A stretch of 64,000 nucleotides of DNA from Rheinheimera hassiensis (GCF_022436675.1 NZ_JAKUJZ010000003.1:62001-126000); one strand, 5' to 3'. Positions 45,436 to 54,530 are shown, numbered from the stretch's first letter. Translations and numbers: made by a program. Notes: generated by a model not told the origin, from the sequence alone.

Positions 45436-45972
45436 ATGAATAAACATCTTTGCCATATGGCAACTGCCACACTACTGAGTCTGTTACCGCTACACAGCGC
45501 TAACGCCAACACCGAAGACACCACAGCAGACGTATTGCGCGTTGCCTTACCCGCTGTAGCATGGGGTATGACGCAATACTTTGACGATGATGAAGGCAGC
45601 AAGCAATTTTACTATAGCTTCGCCACTACCGTGCTAAGCACCTATGCGCTTAAAACAGCGATTCATAAAAACCGGCCCGACGGCTCAGACGATGACGCCT
45701 TTCCTTCAGGCCATGCGGCTATGGCATTTCAGGGCGCAGCCTTTATGCAGCGCCGTTATGGTTGGAAATACGGTGCACCAGCGTATGCGCTGGCAACCTA
45801 TGTCGGCTATAGCCGGGTAAACAATGATCATCACGACACCGGCGACGTACTGGCCGGTGCGCTAATCGGCATCGCCGCCAGTTACTGGTTCGCCGAACCG
45901 TTTTATGGCGTGCAAATTACGCCAACTGCCGGCATAAATGGCGTGGGTTTGCAGCTAACTGCAAAATGGTAA
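45436..45972 (+). CDS. PAP2-family phosphatase
   Basis: This is a 178-residue protein with a signal peptide (residues 1-25). The three parts of the PAP2 phosphatase site are present: KNRPDG, PSGHAAM and SRVNNDHHDTGD. It has two or three hydrophobic segments. It probably removes phosphate from lipid phosphates in the periplasm. AGGAAGA precedes the ATG. It follows the J-domain operon by 40 bp, but a shared function is not evident. Confidence 0.85.
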   Translation: MNKHLCHMATATLLSLLPLHSANANTEDTTADVLRVALPAVAWGMTQYFDDDEGSKQFYYSFATTVLSTYALKTAIHKNRPDGSDDDAFPSGHAAMAFQGAAFMQRRYGWKYGAPAYALATYVGYSRVNNDHHDTGDVLAGALIGIAASYWFAEPFYGVQITPTAGINGVGLQLTAKW

Positions 45973-46015
45973 ACCCAACAAATATCCGACTGTAGTTAGT
46001 GCCACGGGTAAGCTT

Positions 46016-46543
46016 TCACCCTGCATCCAGCCTGTAAATATGGTCAGAAAAATAGTTACCGCCAATACAATGCGCGTTGGCGATAATGCTTTGCAACGCA
46101 AAGCCGCATTTGGTTAATACCTTTTCCGATGCGGCATTGCCTTCTGTTACCAATGCCTGGTAACGGTTTATCTGCTGCGTGTCCGTTGCCCAGTCAATCA
46201 AGCCCTGCAGAGATTCCGCCGCATACCCCTTGCCATAGAATTCCGGTAGAAACAGATAACCCACTTCGGCAACACCGTCTTGCAATTGTAAGCCGGTGAC
46301 GCCAAATTCTGCCCCGGTAGCTCTGTCAGCCACCACCAGTCCAAGCCAGTTGTCGCTGTCTGGCGTCCAGGGCTTAAGCCGCGCGTTAAATTTTTGTCTT
46401 ATTATATCTTGCGGCGGCACATCAAAGCACAGCGCCACTATTTGCGCTTCGGTATGCAAGCGTAAAAACAACGGCCAGTGCTGCTGTTGCAGCGGGCTGA
46501 GGATTAAGCGGTTTGTTTCGATGTTTATCAACCGATTTTCCAT
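46016..46543 (-). CDS. GNAT acetyltransferase (RimJ/RimL type)
   Basis: This is a 175-residue protein of the GNAT family: ETNRLILSPLQQQHWPLFLR at the start, the strand VGYLFLPEFYGKGYAAESL as acetyl-CoA site, and KVLTKCGFAL near the end. These enzymes acetylate protein N-termini or small amines. The substrate is unknown. It is the last of a run of small minus-strand accessory genes. Confidence 0.85.
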   Translation of the reverse strand: MENRLINIETNRLILSPLQQQHWPLFLRLHTEAQIVALCFDVPPQDIIRQKFNARLKPWTPDSDNWLGLVVADRATGAEFGVTGLQLQDGVAEVGYLFLPEFYGKGYAAESLQGLIDWATDTQQINRYQALVTEGNAASEKVLTKCGFALQSIIANAHCIGGNYFSDHIYRLDAG

Positions 46544-46591
46544 TAGTATTTGGCTAACATCAGCAATGAGTTACGTTAAGCGGCCGCGCAG

Positions 46592-46945
46592 TTATCTAAA
46601 CTGACGTAGTTGAATATGGTTGCCATCTGAATCTGCGATATTGCACACGGAAAATAGCGGATTAGACCATAAGCCTTCAAATAACCGGCCACCCAGCTCT
46701 TTTGCTTTTAGCTTTGCTTCTTCAATATTATCAACGGTTAAAAACAATTTTACGCTATTAAAATCTGGCTGCGGCATTGTTGCCGGTGGCGTATGAATAA
46801 CAATGTTAAAGCCATCTTTAACAAGACTAATCAGCTCAGTTGTCTCCCTGATCACTTCCATAGCAAAAAGCTCTTTGTAAAACTTGGCCAGATTTTTTAT
46901 GTCGTTTGAATAAACTAAAGCACCATGTTTTGCCGGGGCCTTCAT
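46592..46945 (-). CDS. VOC-superfamily protein
   Basis: This is a 117-residue glyoxalase-like protein with GALVYSNDIKNLAKFYKELF at the N-terminus, VKLFLTVDNIEEAKLKAKEL in the middle and the closing IADSDGNHIQLRQF. Members serve as dioxygenases, isomerases or drug-binding proteins. No substrate is indicated by context. Confidence 0.82.
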   Translation of the reverse strand: MKAPAKHGALVYSNDIKNLAKFYKELFAMEVIRETTELISLVKDGFNIVIHTPPATMPQPDFNSVKLFLTVDNIEEAKLKAKELGGRLFEGLWSNPLFSVCNIADSDGNHIQLRQFR

Positions 46946-47006
46946 GAAATCCCCTCAAAGGTTGAAATTAAAATACGTTATAGCGCTGCGTGGTTATATA
47001 GCCTGC

Positions 47007-47603
47007 TTACACTGCACAGGCGTTTGAGGTGTGCATGGCTTTGGTGTGCTGTGGTGAAGGATCACTGGCCAATCTTCCATATAGTGCGGAATCAGAAACA
47101 ATACCATTGATTTCCCAGCGCTGCCTCAGTAAGCCCTCTTGATAGAACCCAAGCTTTTCTAGTGCTTTTGCTGAGGACTGGTTATCCGGGTCGATTTCAG
47201 CCTCAATCCGGCGAAGGCCCAGAGAATTGAAGCCATATTGAATTAGTGCTTCACCAGCCTCAGTAATATAGCCCTTCCCCCAACAAGCCCGGCTTAAACC
47301 AAAACCGATTTCAGCCCGTTTCGATTCTTTGTCATAACTAAACAACATACATTTGCCAACCAACTCAGCGGTAGACTTAAGATATACGCCAAGCACCAGT
47401 GATTCTTGACGCTGCATCGCATCGTTGCTGTTATCTACGAAACGATAAGCATCCTGAATGTCAGACCAGGGTGGTGTATTCCAGTACTTCATTACCTCAG
47501 GATCAGAAAATATTTGCAGTAAGCTGGCCGAATCAGCGGATACTAAAGGTTTCAATGTTAACCGCTCAGTTTCAATAACCGGGAAAAACAACACTTCTGA
47601 CAT
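47007..47603 (-). CDS. GNAT acetyltransferase (RimJ/RimL type)
   Basis: This is a 198-residue GNAT enzyme: ETERLTLKPLVSADSASLLQ, then IGFGLSRACWGKGYITEAGE as the cofactor site and SAKALEKLGFYQEGLLRQRW near the end. It is about 25 residues longer than the core family; the tail HTKAMHTSNACAV looks random and may reflect a recent stop-codon change. GGAG lies six bases before the ATG. Confidence 0.83.
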   Translation of the reverse strand: MSEVLFFPVIETERLTLKPLVSADSASLLQIFSDPEVMKYWNTPPWSDIQDAYRFVDNSNDAMQRQESLVLGVYLKSTAELVGKCMLFSYDKESKRAEIGFGLSRACWGKGYITEAGEALIQYGFNSLGLRRIEAEIDPDNQSSAKALEKLGFYQEGLLRQRWEINGIVSDSALYGRLASDPSPQHTKAMHTSNACAV

Positions 47604-47668
47604 TCATTGCTCCATTTTTGCCACTGTTCTTACCGCAGTGGCCCTTAACGCTCAAAACTGCGGTGTTA

Positions 47669-48367
47669 TCAGTTTTTTGTTACTTTACCGGTTAAAAGGC
47701 GCACAGCCTTTACAACGGCTGTCGCCCCTTCTTTGGGTTTAGCCTGAAGAATAAAGTGAGGGCCGTCAAGCTCTGCAAAGGTAATGTCGCTGTATGCTTG
47801 TACAAACTCCAGCCTTTTCCGCCGATGTACCAGCATATCGTGTTCAGCGCCAATATATACCGCCGGAACGGCCGACTTAAAGCCGTCATATTTTGCCTGT
47901 GCTATGACTTTAAGCCTTAATTTAAGAGCGCGAACCGGAGCGGCATCTATAGCGCGTCTGAACAACTCAACTTCTTTATTGCCAGCGTCTTTCCCCAGAA
48001 AAAAAAGCCTGTAGACGATGCCGGAAAACGGCAGATGGGCTAAATGGCGTATTGGTAACCACGAGGCAAAGTGCGCCATCAACTTTTTTGGCGCCGATAA
48101 GAACGAAGCAACAAAAATTATGCCTGTTAAATGCGGTACCAGCTGCTGTGATAGCTGTGCGGCAATGCCGCCTGAGAATGACTCGGCAATGAGAATAAAA
48201 TCCTCATCCGGAAGGCGCTTTAATATGTACTCTGACAGAGACTTGTAATCTTGTGCACCTTCATCTGGTAACGGTAGAACCATTACCTCTATGCCCTGAA
48301 TATTTGCCAGCAGCGCGCCAAACAGCATTCCGGTTCCATCCATTCCGGGTAATAGCACTAACTTCAA
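47669..48367 (-). CDS. Alpha/beta hydrolase
   Basis: This is a 232-residue protein with LLPGMDGTGMLF (oxyanion region), nucleophile Ser in IAESFSGGIAAQL and a late acid/His pair (GAEHDMLVH, DGPHFILQ). It is a serine esterase or lipase-like enzyme of unknown substrate. The start is TTG after AAAGGC. It is divergent from a methyltransferase remnant. Confidence 0.8.
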   Translation of the reverse strand: MKLVLLPGMDGTGMLFGALLANIQGIEVMVLPLPDEGAQDYKSLSEYILKRLPDEDFILIAESFSGGIAAQLSQQLVPHLTGIIFVASFLSAPKKLMAHFASWLPIRHLAHLPFSGIVYRLFFLGKDAGNKEVELFRRAIDAAPVRALKLRLKVIAQAKYDGFKSAVPAVYIGAEHDMLVHRRKRLEFVQAYSDITFAELDGPHFILQAKPKEGATAVVKAVRLLTGKVTKN

Positions 48368-48532
48368 TTTTTATTGCCTTTTAACGTAATGCACCATGCC
48401 AACGAACCCCCTTGCGGATTGGCATCGGCTACTTTTTGGTCGTTGTGCAACAACGCATATTACAATCTCCGCTACCCATTGTTGCACCAGTTGTTTTGGC
48501 TGTATATGGCAAGAACTAGTTTGGGATCACTG

Positions 48533-48724
48533 ATGTCTCGTGTGCAACTACATCACGGCTTTATTTGTGCTGAACAGGCAAAAGCTTCAGCAGTTGCCAT
48601 TGGCAAGCAATTGCCGATTCTCTCGCCAGCACAAGATGAAGCGCTGATACGAAAGGCCGGTTTTTCAAACATCAGTACCTTTTATATTGGATTAGGATTC
48701 AGAGGCTGGGTGGCCTATGCCTGA
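48533..48724 (+). pseudogene. C-terminal remnant of a class I SAM methyltransferase
   Basis: The frame reads LPILSPAQDEALIRKAGFSN and ends FYIGLGFRGWVAYA. This is the usual C-terminus of class I methyltransferases of the UbiE/ArsM-like kind. The SAM-binding motifs that should precede it are absent, and the upstream codons (48374-48532) look non-coding. It is therefore a truncated relic, probably from a deletion. It is on the opposite strand to its neighbours. Confidence 0.5.
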
Positions 48725-48747
48725 CAACAAACCTTTTAAGTATTCTG

Positions 48748-49350
48748 CTAATAAACCAACTCAATATCTACACTGTTTAGCAGCCTGACAGCTTCATCGC
48801 GGCTGAATTTTGCTTTGCTTATTTTGTTGTTAAAGATATCAATATCGTAATTAGTGGCTTCAGAGAAATCGGCACCAGACAGATCCGTTTTGCCAAATAA
48901 ACTATTGCTGAAATCGGTATAGGTGAAAACCGCCCGGCAGAACCTGCCATCCCTGAAATCAACATCATGAGCTTTGCATTCTTCAATAACTATTTCGTCC
49001 AGGCTAAGGCCAAAAAAAGATGAATCATTAATAATGCATTTATTGAACTTGAGTGACACTGAAAAAACTAACCGCGGCCATGCGGCCCGCGTCCAATCAA
49101 CACCAACCAATTTGCACTCTTCAAACACAACATCAGTAAACTGGCTTTGAGCAACCTTTATCACGCTTAAATTACAGCGGCTGAAGGTGCATTCAATAAA
49201 GCGACATTGTTTGAACGTAGTGTCGGTAAAGTTGCAATCCTGAAAGTGACAATCTTCAAATTCAATATTGCAAATTTCCTGGTTTATCGCAGATAACTTG
49301 CTGAATACTTTTGAAAGCTGTTCTTTCTCGTTGTTAAGTACTGTTTGCAT
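48748..49350 (-). CDS. Pentapeptide-repeat protein, Qnr-like
   Basis: This 200-residue protein is built of pentapeptide repeats A(D/N)LXX: FEDCHFQDCNFTDTTFKQCR near the N-terminus, and later FRDGRFCRAVFTYTDFSN and LFGKTDLSGADFSEA. The order follows Qnr and McbG proteins: a Cys-rich right-handed helix, an interruption, a second helix and a final amphipathic alpha helix (RDEAVRLLNSVDIELVY) suited to dimer formation. The closest known functions are protection of DNA gyrase against quinolones. Without the loops being compared, this remains a proposal. Confidence 0.75.
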   Translation of the reverse strand: MQTVLNNEKEQLSKVFSKLSAINQEICNIEFEDCHFQDCNFTDTTFKQCRFIECTFSRCNLSVIKVAQSQFTDVVFEECKLVGVDWTRAAWPRLVFSVSLKFNKCIINDSSFFGLSLDEIVIEECKAHDVDFRDGRFCRAVFTYTDFSNSLFGKTDLSGADFSEATNYDIDIFNNKISKAKFSRDEAVRLLNSVDIELVY

Positions 49351-49438
49351 GTTAGCTCAACGCCCGAATATAAATATTTTGGTTATTTGTCAGTATTACA
49401 CCAACCCTGCTTTTCCGGTATATCTGGCACCGCATCGT

Positions 49439-49954
49439 TCAGGGGATCACGTTGTAATCAAACTCTTCTGTTTCTAATACCTCAAATGCGATCGCGCGGA
49501 TACTGGCATTATTATTGTCGCATAACCGGGTTGAGGTTATTTTGCCGTGACGACGGGTAACAATACCGGCATGAAACTCGGCATCGTGCGGCTCGCCCGG
49601 TGTGAAATTGGTTCTTCGCATGCTGTCAAAAACCAGGTATTCGTAACCGGAATTGTTAAAGCGAATAATATTTGCCCCACCGCCAGAGAATCCGGCGCTA
49701 GACAGAAAAAACTTGCCCTGTGGCGCTACTTTTATTGCAGGGTAAGTCAGTTCAATCTTGCCGGGCTGCCCAAAACGGTATTGCACATAGCCGCTGGTGC
49801 TGTTGACATCCGCAGATGCGCATACAGACAACAGCTTGTGTTTTATTTCACAAGCGAAAATAACTTGCTCATCGGCGCGGCACAGGGATGCGGGTTCATA
49901 AGCCGACAGTGTAGGGCTTATCAGTGACACCAGCAGACAAATAAGCCGCCGCAT
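49439..49954 (-). CDS. Secreted hypothetical protein
   Basis: This is a 171-residue protein with a signal peptide (MRRLICLLVSLISPTLSAYE). The mature part contains four or more Cys (SLCRADEQVIFACEIKHKLL, SVCASADV) and is mostly beta strand. It is not recognised. It shares strand and close spacing (eight bases) with the DUF3592 gene upstream, so the two are probably one transcript. Confidence 0.65.
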   Translation of the reverse strand: MRRLICLLVSLISPTLSAYEPASLCRADEQVIFACEIKHKLLSVCASADVNSTSGYVQYRFGQPGKIELTYPAIKVAPQGKFFLSSAGFSGGGANIIRFNNSGYEYLVFDSMRRTNFTPGEPHDAEFHAGIVTRRHGKITSTRLCDNNNASIRAIAFEVLETEEFDYNVIP

Positions 49955-49962
49955 ATTGCCTG

Positions 49963-50658
49963 CTATTTCAGCTTGGGCAGAAACGATAAATCGACGTAGT
50001 ATTTTGCCGGGTTGCCCTGAGCGATAAATACTCTGATTGTGTCCTGCTTGATATAAGCAGATGGGTCAAACCACAGATTATTACTTTTAAAGATATGAAT
50101 ATCAGACGTGGCCGGGTTTTGCCATTGCGTTAACACCCGAAACGGGTGTTTGCCATTTACAGACAACGCCGTATTCTGCTCAACGCTCTGGTACTGGGTT
50201 TCTATTGCCACGCCACTGTTTTTTAGCATTTCATCCTGCCGGCCTTTTAACGCGATAAACACAATAATGCCGGCGCCTACCAGAAAAAATGCCGCGCCCA
50301 TACCTGCTAAAATAAGCGCAACGCCCCACAGCGAAAAGAAGTCATTAATTTTTGCATCTGATGGCCGCGCGGCCTGATAAAGCACTTCTACCTGCTCGCC
50401 TTCGGCATAACGTGCCGGATTACTACCGGCAGATGGGGCAAACTCAATGATCTGGCCGTTCTGAGCAGTAAACTCAACTAAAGGCCGGTAACTAATAGAA
50501 TCATTCGTGCGCGATACCAACAGCTCCACCACAACTCCTTCTGCCGTTGCAGCCTCTTTTAAAAATGAGCTGGTACTGTTGTAAACAAAAAACGCCCCCG
50601 CCAGCATAGCGAAGCCAACTAAAGTGAATAAATATTTAACGATTGCAATGACTTTCAT
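49963..50658 (-). CDS. DUF3592 membrane protein
   Basis: This is a 231-residue protein with an N-terminal membrane helix (residues 8-28) and another near residues 110-135. The loop between them has the DUF3592 form (AEGVVVELLV, YRPLVEFTAQNGQIIEF, YAEGEQVEVLYQAARP). The C-terminal part is soluble. Family function is unknown; members are often exported and beta-rich. Confidence 0.8.
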   Translation of the reverse strand: MKVIAIVKYLFTLVGFAMLAGAFFVYNSTSSFLKEAATAEGVVVELLVSRTNDSISYRPLVEFTAQNGQIIEFAPSAGSNPARYAEGEQVEVLYQAARPSDAKINDFFSLWGVALILAGMGAAFFLVGAGIIVFIALKGRQDEMLKNSGVAIETQYQSVEQNTALSVNGKHPFRVLTQWQNPATSDIHIFKSNNLWFDPSAYIKQDTIRVFIAQGNPAKYYVDLSFLPKLK

Positions 50659-50696
50659 GTTTGATCCCAGTATGTACTTTGTATTATTACCCGCGG

Positions 50697-51632
50697 TTAA
50701 TCTTTTACACAGGCGTTATCAATAACGGCAGCAGAAATATCCGCCGTAAGATAGTTTTGTGCTTCTGCTGCTGATATCGCTATATGGTCAAACAGCAGCC
50801 CGTCACCGGTAACGGTTAACGTACGCGATTCACAAGCTATTGCGACGGGCACGGCTAAGCTGCCGGATTTCCCTTCGCGCTGTAATTTAAGCTTTGTTCT
50901 GCCAACCAGATCGCCTTCAAGATACCACTCATCAAAATAAGGGCCGCCGACCATATCACGGTAAACAAAGTTGGCATCTGGCTTAAAGCTGCCGGTTTTT
51001 GCAGTAAGTTTCAGTTCACGGTTAAGTTGAGGCGGCAGGCGCAACCAACCCAGCACGCGGCTATTACCCAACCGGTAGCCGCTATCTTGCTGGGTAAGCG
51101 GTATCGCCTCACGGGAAGAATACACCGGCCCCGCATTTTGCTGCGCGACCACAACAGCATACGGGTTCACCTGCGCCACAATAGCTACATGGCCATAGGG
51201 GTTAAATAACGACGGGCCATAAACAATAATATCGTCCGGCGCCGGCATGGTGGTACCGCCGTTATGGTATTGCAGTAAAGCGCGTTGTTCATTTAAGGCG
51301 CCATCAGGCAGGGTTTGGTCAAAAAATGTTTTGGCGTGCCCGTAAGAATCTGGCATCTGATGGCCAAACCTTTCATAGTAATAGCGTTTTACAAACTCGA
51401 TACACTGGTACCTGATGCCTAGGTTGTAGCCACCCGTGGATAAGTTTCTGCCATGCGACTGATTTACCCCACCGTTATAGTAAATAGCCACGCCGTTTAA
51501 ATCATCAATCTGCGTACCCGGCGAAACACTACTGCCCAGCGGCACTCGGGTAATAAGCTGATAGGCGCCAAACGCTGCCGCGGCAACCACCAGCAAGCTG
51601 CCGGCTATTTTTATGGTTTTATGCATACACAT
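50697..51632 (-). CDS. CHAP-domain peptidase/amidase, membrane-anchored
   Basis: This is a 311-residue protein with an N-terminal anchor (residues 7-27) and a CHAP domain. The catalytic Cys is in IRYQCIEFVKRYYYERFG and the His in YGHVAIVAQ. A C-terminal beta-rich region follows (residues 190-311). CHAP enzymes cut peptidoglycan cross-bridges or glutathionylspermidine. A peptidoglycan or trypanothione-like amide target is possible. It precedes two LprI-like genes on the same strand. Confidence 0.82.
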   Translation of the reverse strand: MCMHKTIKIAGSLLVVAAAAFGAYQLITRVPLGSSVSPGTQIDDLNGVAIYYNGGVNQSHGRNLSTGGYNLGIRYQCIEFVKRYYYERFGHQMPDSYGHAKTFFDQTLPDGALNEQRALLQYHNGGTTMPAPDDIIVYGPSLFNPYGHVAIVAQVNPYAVVVAQQNAGPVYSSREAIPLTQQDSGYRLGNSRVLGWLRLPPQLNRELKLTAKTGSFKPDANFVYRDMVGGPYFDEWYLEGDLVGRTKLKLQREGKSGSLAVPVAIACESRTLTVTGDGLLFDHIAISAAEAQNYLTADISAAVIDNACVKD

Positions 51633-51734
51633 CTCATCTTTTGATTAAGCAACCTGCTTTATCCTTTGCCCTGCTTTGTCATTTGCAAGTAGCCCAATCC
51701 GCAGTTAACAGTTTTAACCTTTGCTAACGGCTTA

Positions 51735-52133
51735 TCACGGGTGTTTGATATACCACTGCAGGTACTCCACTCTTTTTTGCGTGTACTGCAGTAAACATGC
51801 GGTGTAAATGGTGCCAAAGCCACTGCCTAATCTGGAGTCAAACGTCTCAAAGTTACAGCCGGTATCACGCGACTTAAGCCAGGCTCTTTGCGCCTGTTTA
51901 AGGTAGTTGTATTGTGATTCAGCGCTCTGCCCGTCAGCTTTGTATCGGTCTATCAACTTTTTGTAAGCGGTATTTAGCTCGGTATCTGATTTTTTCAGTT
52001 CAGCGGTTAAACAGTCGTACATCTGTGCTTCGGTAGCCGCGTTATTGCACGGTGTAGCTGTTGCAGGCGTCGCTACTGCTATGGTGGTAAAGATAAACAT
52101 TGCACTGGCTGCTATCGCTATTTTTCCAGACAT
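51735..52133 (-). CDS. LprI/DUF1311-like secreted protein
   Basis: This is a 132-residue protein with a signal peptide (residues 1-26). The DUF1311 pattern is clear: CNNAATEAQMYDCLTAELKK, LDTAYKKL-like helix and LKQAQRAWLKSRDTGCNFET, with four Cys. LprI inhibits lysozyme in mycobacteria, but most relatives are uncharacterised. A paralogue lies 36 bp upstream. Confidence 0.85.
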   Translation of the reverse strand: MSGKIAIAASAMFIFTTIAVATPATATPCNNAATEAQMYDCLTAELKKSDTELNTAYKKLIDRYKADGQSAESQYNYLKQAQRAWLKSRDTGCNFETFDSRLGSGFGTIYTACLLQYTQKRVEYLQWYIKHP

Positions 52134-52169
52134 AATTCTTCTGTTCTTTCGCTTAATAGCCGGCCCGGG

Positions 52170-52568
52170 TTAATACGGCACATAGTTATTCAGTTCTTTA
52201 ATTCTTTGTTCTGCCCGCTGTTGTTGGCAAGTAAAATACATCGTTTTGCCAATAATGGCGGAGCTATGCATAGCGTGCACAGTGTCACAATCGGCATCTC
52301 TGAATTTTATCCAGGCCCGCTGCGCTGTTAGCAGCTTTTTTCTGTACTGTGTGTAGTTGTCCTGCGCTGTGTCAGGCTGCGTCAGTTGCTCTACCAGCTT
52401 GTGGTAACTTTCGTTTAGCTGCGCTTCCGTTTTATCCCGCGCAATAAGTGCACAGTGCTCCACCTGCAGCGCAGAGTAGGCTGCAGTGCAATCTATTTCA
52501 GATGATATTTCTGCATAGGAATTAACACAGCACAGCAGTAGTAAAGTAAACAGCAGACGTAAAGTCAT
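52170..52568 (-). CDS. LprI/DUF1311-like secreted protein, paralogue
   Basis: This is a 132-residue protein with a signal peptide (MTLRLLFTLLLLCCVNSYAE). The same family signature recurs: CTAAYSALQVEHCALIARDK, LNESYHKLVEQL and TAQRAWIKFRDADCDTVHAM. The frame extends ten codons upstream, but the start at 52568 begins the signal peptide and follows AGGG. The pair probably arose by tandem duplication and may act together in the periplasm. Confidence 0.83.
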   Translation of the reverse strand: MTLRLLFTLLLLCCVNSYAEISSEIDCTAAYSALQVEHCALIARDKTEAQLNESYHKLVEQLTQPDTAQDNYTQYRKKLLTAQRAWIKFRDADCDTVHAMHSSAIIGKTMYFTCQQQRAEQRIKELNNYVPY

Positions 52569-52691
52569 CACTAACCCTAAGCACTTAATATACAGCATAA
52601 AACAGGCGGGCTATGGTTTGGCCCCCTTTTGCGCGAGCAAGAGTTTATTCTGTCAGAGGAATGTAAATCAAGTATTTTATGTTAAACAAAC

Positions 52692-53429
52692 TTATGTAAC
52701 TTTCGTTGCGCGACCGGATAAAAGCCCGCAGCCGGCCAGAGCAGCGGCCAGGACCAGGAATAGCAGAGTAGCTTCTGCAGCTTCGAGCACCCATAACGTC
52801 AGGCCCGACAGCAACAGCCAGAGCATCGGAATAAAAGTGACAAGCCACAAGCGCCAACCCCGCAGCAAAATAAGCAGCAGGCCAAGTGTCGTTATTGCTG
52901 TGGGATCAGCATGAATACCAAACACCTGCGCCTGCCACCAACTGCTGCCGCTATCTGTTGCAACAAGGAGCGGTGCAATAACAGGCTGGGCAATCAGGCC
53001 GGTAACAGCAATGGCAATACCGATTGCCACGCCAATAACAACCATGCGGCCGCCAGCGACGGGGCGTATATTAGCGGCCGATGCCTTACTTAAGCCAAAA
53101 CCGGTTAACGCCAGCCATAACAGCAGTATGGCCTGAGCCAAAAAAGCATAGCCAACATAGTTACCCGCCCAGTTAAGCTGAGCATAGTGCTGGATAAAAA
53201 ACACCAGCGCCACAAAGGCCCAAACCGGCGCGATTAGCAGACAAGCCAGCCTGCCACGCTGCTCATATTTCCGTACAAACAGCGCCAACACAAGTGCTGC
53301 GGCGCCCAGTGCCAGGCTAATTAAATGCAATGGCCACCAGGTTTCGCTTATACGCTCAAGCAGGCGAAAATAAACATCGGCGCTAAAGGGAATAAAATCC
53401 TGCAGCTGATAGCTGGCAAAGCTATTCAT
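52692..53429 (-). CDS. DUF6064-type membrane protein
   Basis: This is a 245-residue integral membrane protein with about seven helices. The start FIPFSADVYFRLLERI and HLISLALGAAALVLALF fit the DUF6064 family. No functional motif was seen. Its ATG overlaps the stop of the aldo/keto reductase gene by four bases, so both are cotranslated. Confidence 0.7.
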   Translation of the reverse strand: MNSFASYQLQDFIPFSADVYFRLLERISETWWPLHLISLALGAAALVLALFVRKYEQRGRLACLLIAPVWAFVALVFFIQHYAQLNWAGNYVGYAFLAQAILLLWLALTGFGLSKASAANIRPVAGGRMVVIGVAIGIAIAVTGLIAQPVIAPLLVATDSGSSWWQAQVFGIHADPTAITTLGLLLILLRGWRLWLVTFIPMLWLLLSGLTLWVLEAAEATLLFLVLAAALAGCGLLSGRATKVT

Positions 53430-54382
53430 AAGGCTTCTATAAAGCGCGCCATTTGCTTACGGTCAGCCGCAGATGGCATGGGGTTAAGGCCGGCGCGCAT
53501 ATTTTCCTGTAAATGCTTAATTTGGGTAGTCGCCGGAATAGCGCAGCTAATAGCCGGGTGGCTAACAATAAACTTCAGCAAAAACCCTGCCCAGCTGGTG
53601 CAACCAAACTCTGCTGCCCAGCCTGGCAAAGGCTCGGCGCGCCGCTTCAGGTTTTTAATCAGACTACCGCCGTTGTAAGGTCGGTTGGCAATTACTGCTA
53701 TGCCCTTCTCTGCTGCCAATGGCAGTAGCCGGTTTTCTGCCTCGCGCTCAGTAATATTATAAGTCAGTTGCACAAAGTCGATATCTTCAGAGCCCATAAT
53801 CTGCTCCACCTCATCGTGCCGGCGGCCATGTGAGGTAGTAATACCGATATAGCCAACCTTGCCTGCAGCTTTTAGCGCTTGCAGCACCGCCAGATGTTCG
53901 CGCCAGTCACTCAGGTTATGTACCTGCAGTAAATTAAATTGCGGGATATTCCAGCGCTTTTGCAAATTGGCAACCTGCTCGCGCGCCGAGCCCCCGGCCG
54001 GGCTCCAGACTTTTTCAGCAGCAAACAGGTTATCGGCTAAACCCGGCTGATCAATACCAACCCGCGATAAGGCATAGCCCATTACATCGGGTGCCGAGCC
54101 ATACATAGGGGATGAGTCAATCAAGCCACCACCCAGTTCAAAGAAGGTTTTTACCAGTTCAGTGCGGGCAGCAAGCAGCTTGGCATCGTTACCAACATTA
54201 AAGGTACGCCATGTCCCCATACCAATTACCGGCAGAGTTTTATTACTATTGGGAATGGTTTTTTGCCAGCGCCCGCCGCCAGCGGCAAAACCGGGGAATG
54301 CCGGTAACAAGCTGGCAGCCATAGCGGCAGCAAGTAATTTAAGGCTTTGTCTGCGGGTTGAGCGATGTACACGATGGTGCAT
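53426..54382 (-). CDS. Exported aldo/keto reductase-like protein
   Basis: This is a 318-residue protein with a twin-arginine signal (STRRQSLKLLAAAMAASLLP), so it is folded before export. The TIM-barrel shows IGMGTWRTFNVG, a DSSPMYG segment with the catalytic Tyr, and LLQVHNLSDWREHL with the His. Periplasmic NADPH-dependent reductases are unusual; the protein may carry its cofactor with it through Tat. It is coupled to the DUF6064 gene. Confidence 0.85.
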   Translation of the reverse strand: MHHRVHRSTRRQSLKLLAAAMAASLLPAFPGFAAGGGRWQKTIPNSNKTLPVIGMGTWRTFNVGNDAKLLAARTELVKTFFELGGGLIDSSPMYGSAPDVMGYALSRVGIDQPGLADNLFAAEKVWSPAGGSAREQVANLQKRWNIPQFNLLQVHNLSDWREHLAVLQALKAAGKVGYIGITTSHGRRHDEVEQIMGSEDIDFVQLTYNITEREAENRLLPLAAEKGIAVIANRPYNGGSLIKNLKRRAEPLPGWAAEFGCTSWAGFLLKFIVSHPAISCAIPATTQIKHLQENMRAGLNPMPSAADRKQMARFIEAL

Positions 54383-54463
54383 GGTAGCGCCCCTTCAGAT
54401 CATCATGGCCCGGCACGGTATGGCGCCAGGCAGCAAAATAAAGCATACCAGCCCAGCCAAACG

Positions 54464-54491
54464 GTGCCAACAGATGCCAACAGATGCCAAA
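54464..54491. repeat. Short direct repeat
   Basis: The word CAGATGCCAA occurs twice in direct succession between the reductase and the next gene, within a slightly longer ten-base periodic stretch. It is probably a simple slippage repeat. Confidence 0.6.
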
Positions 54492-54530
54492 CCAGCGGCT
54501 ATCGGAAAACGCTCAGGAAAAAAAGTTAAA

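Noticed and set aside
45990..49400. Run of small minus-strand genes (GNAT, VOC, hydrolase, pentapeptide) that looks like integron cassettes
   Set aside because: No spacer here has paired core sites with matching arms. Only short weak TAAC/GTTA pairs were seen, for example at 47645-47672.
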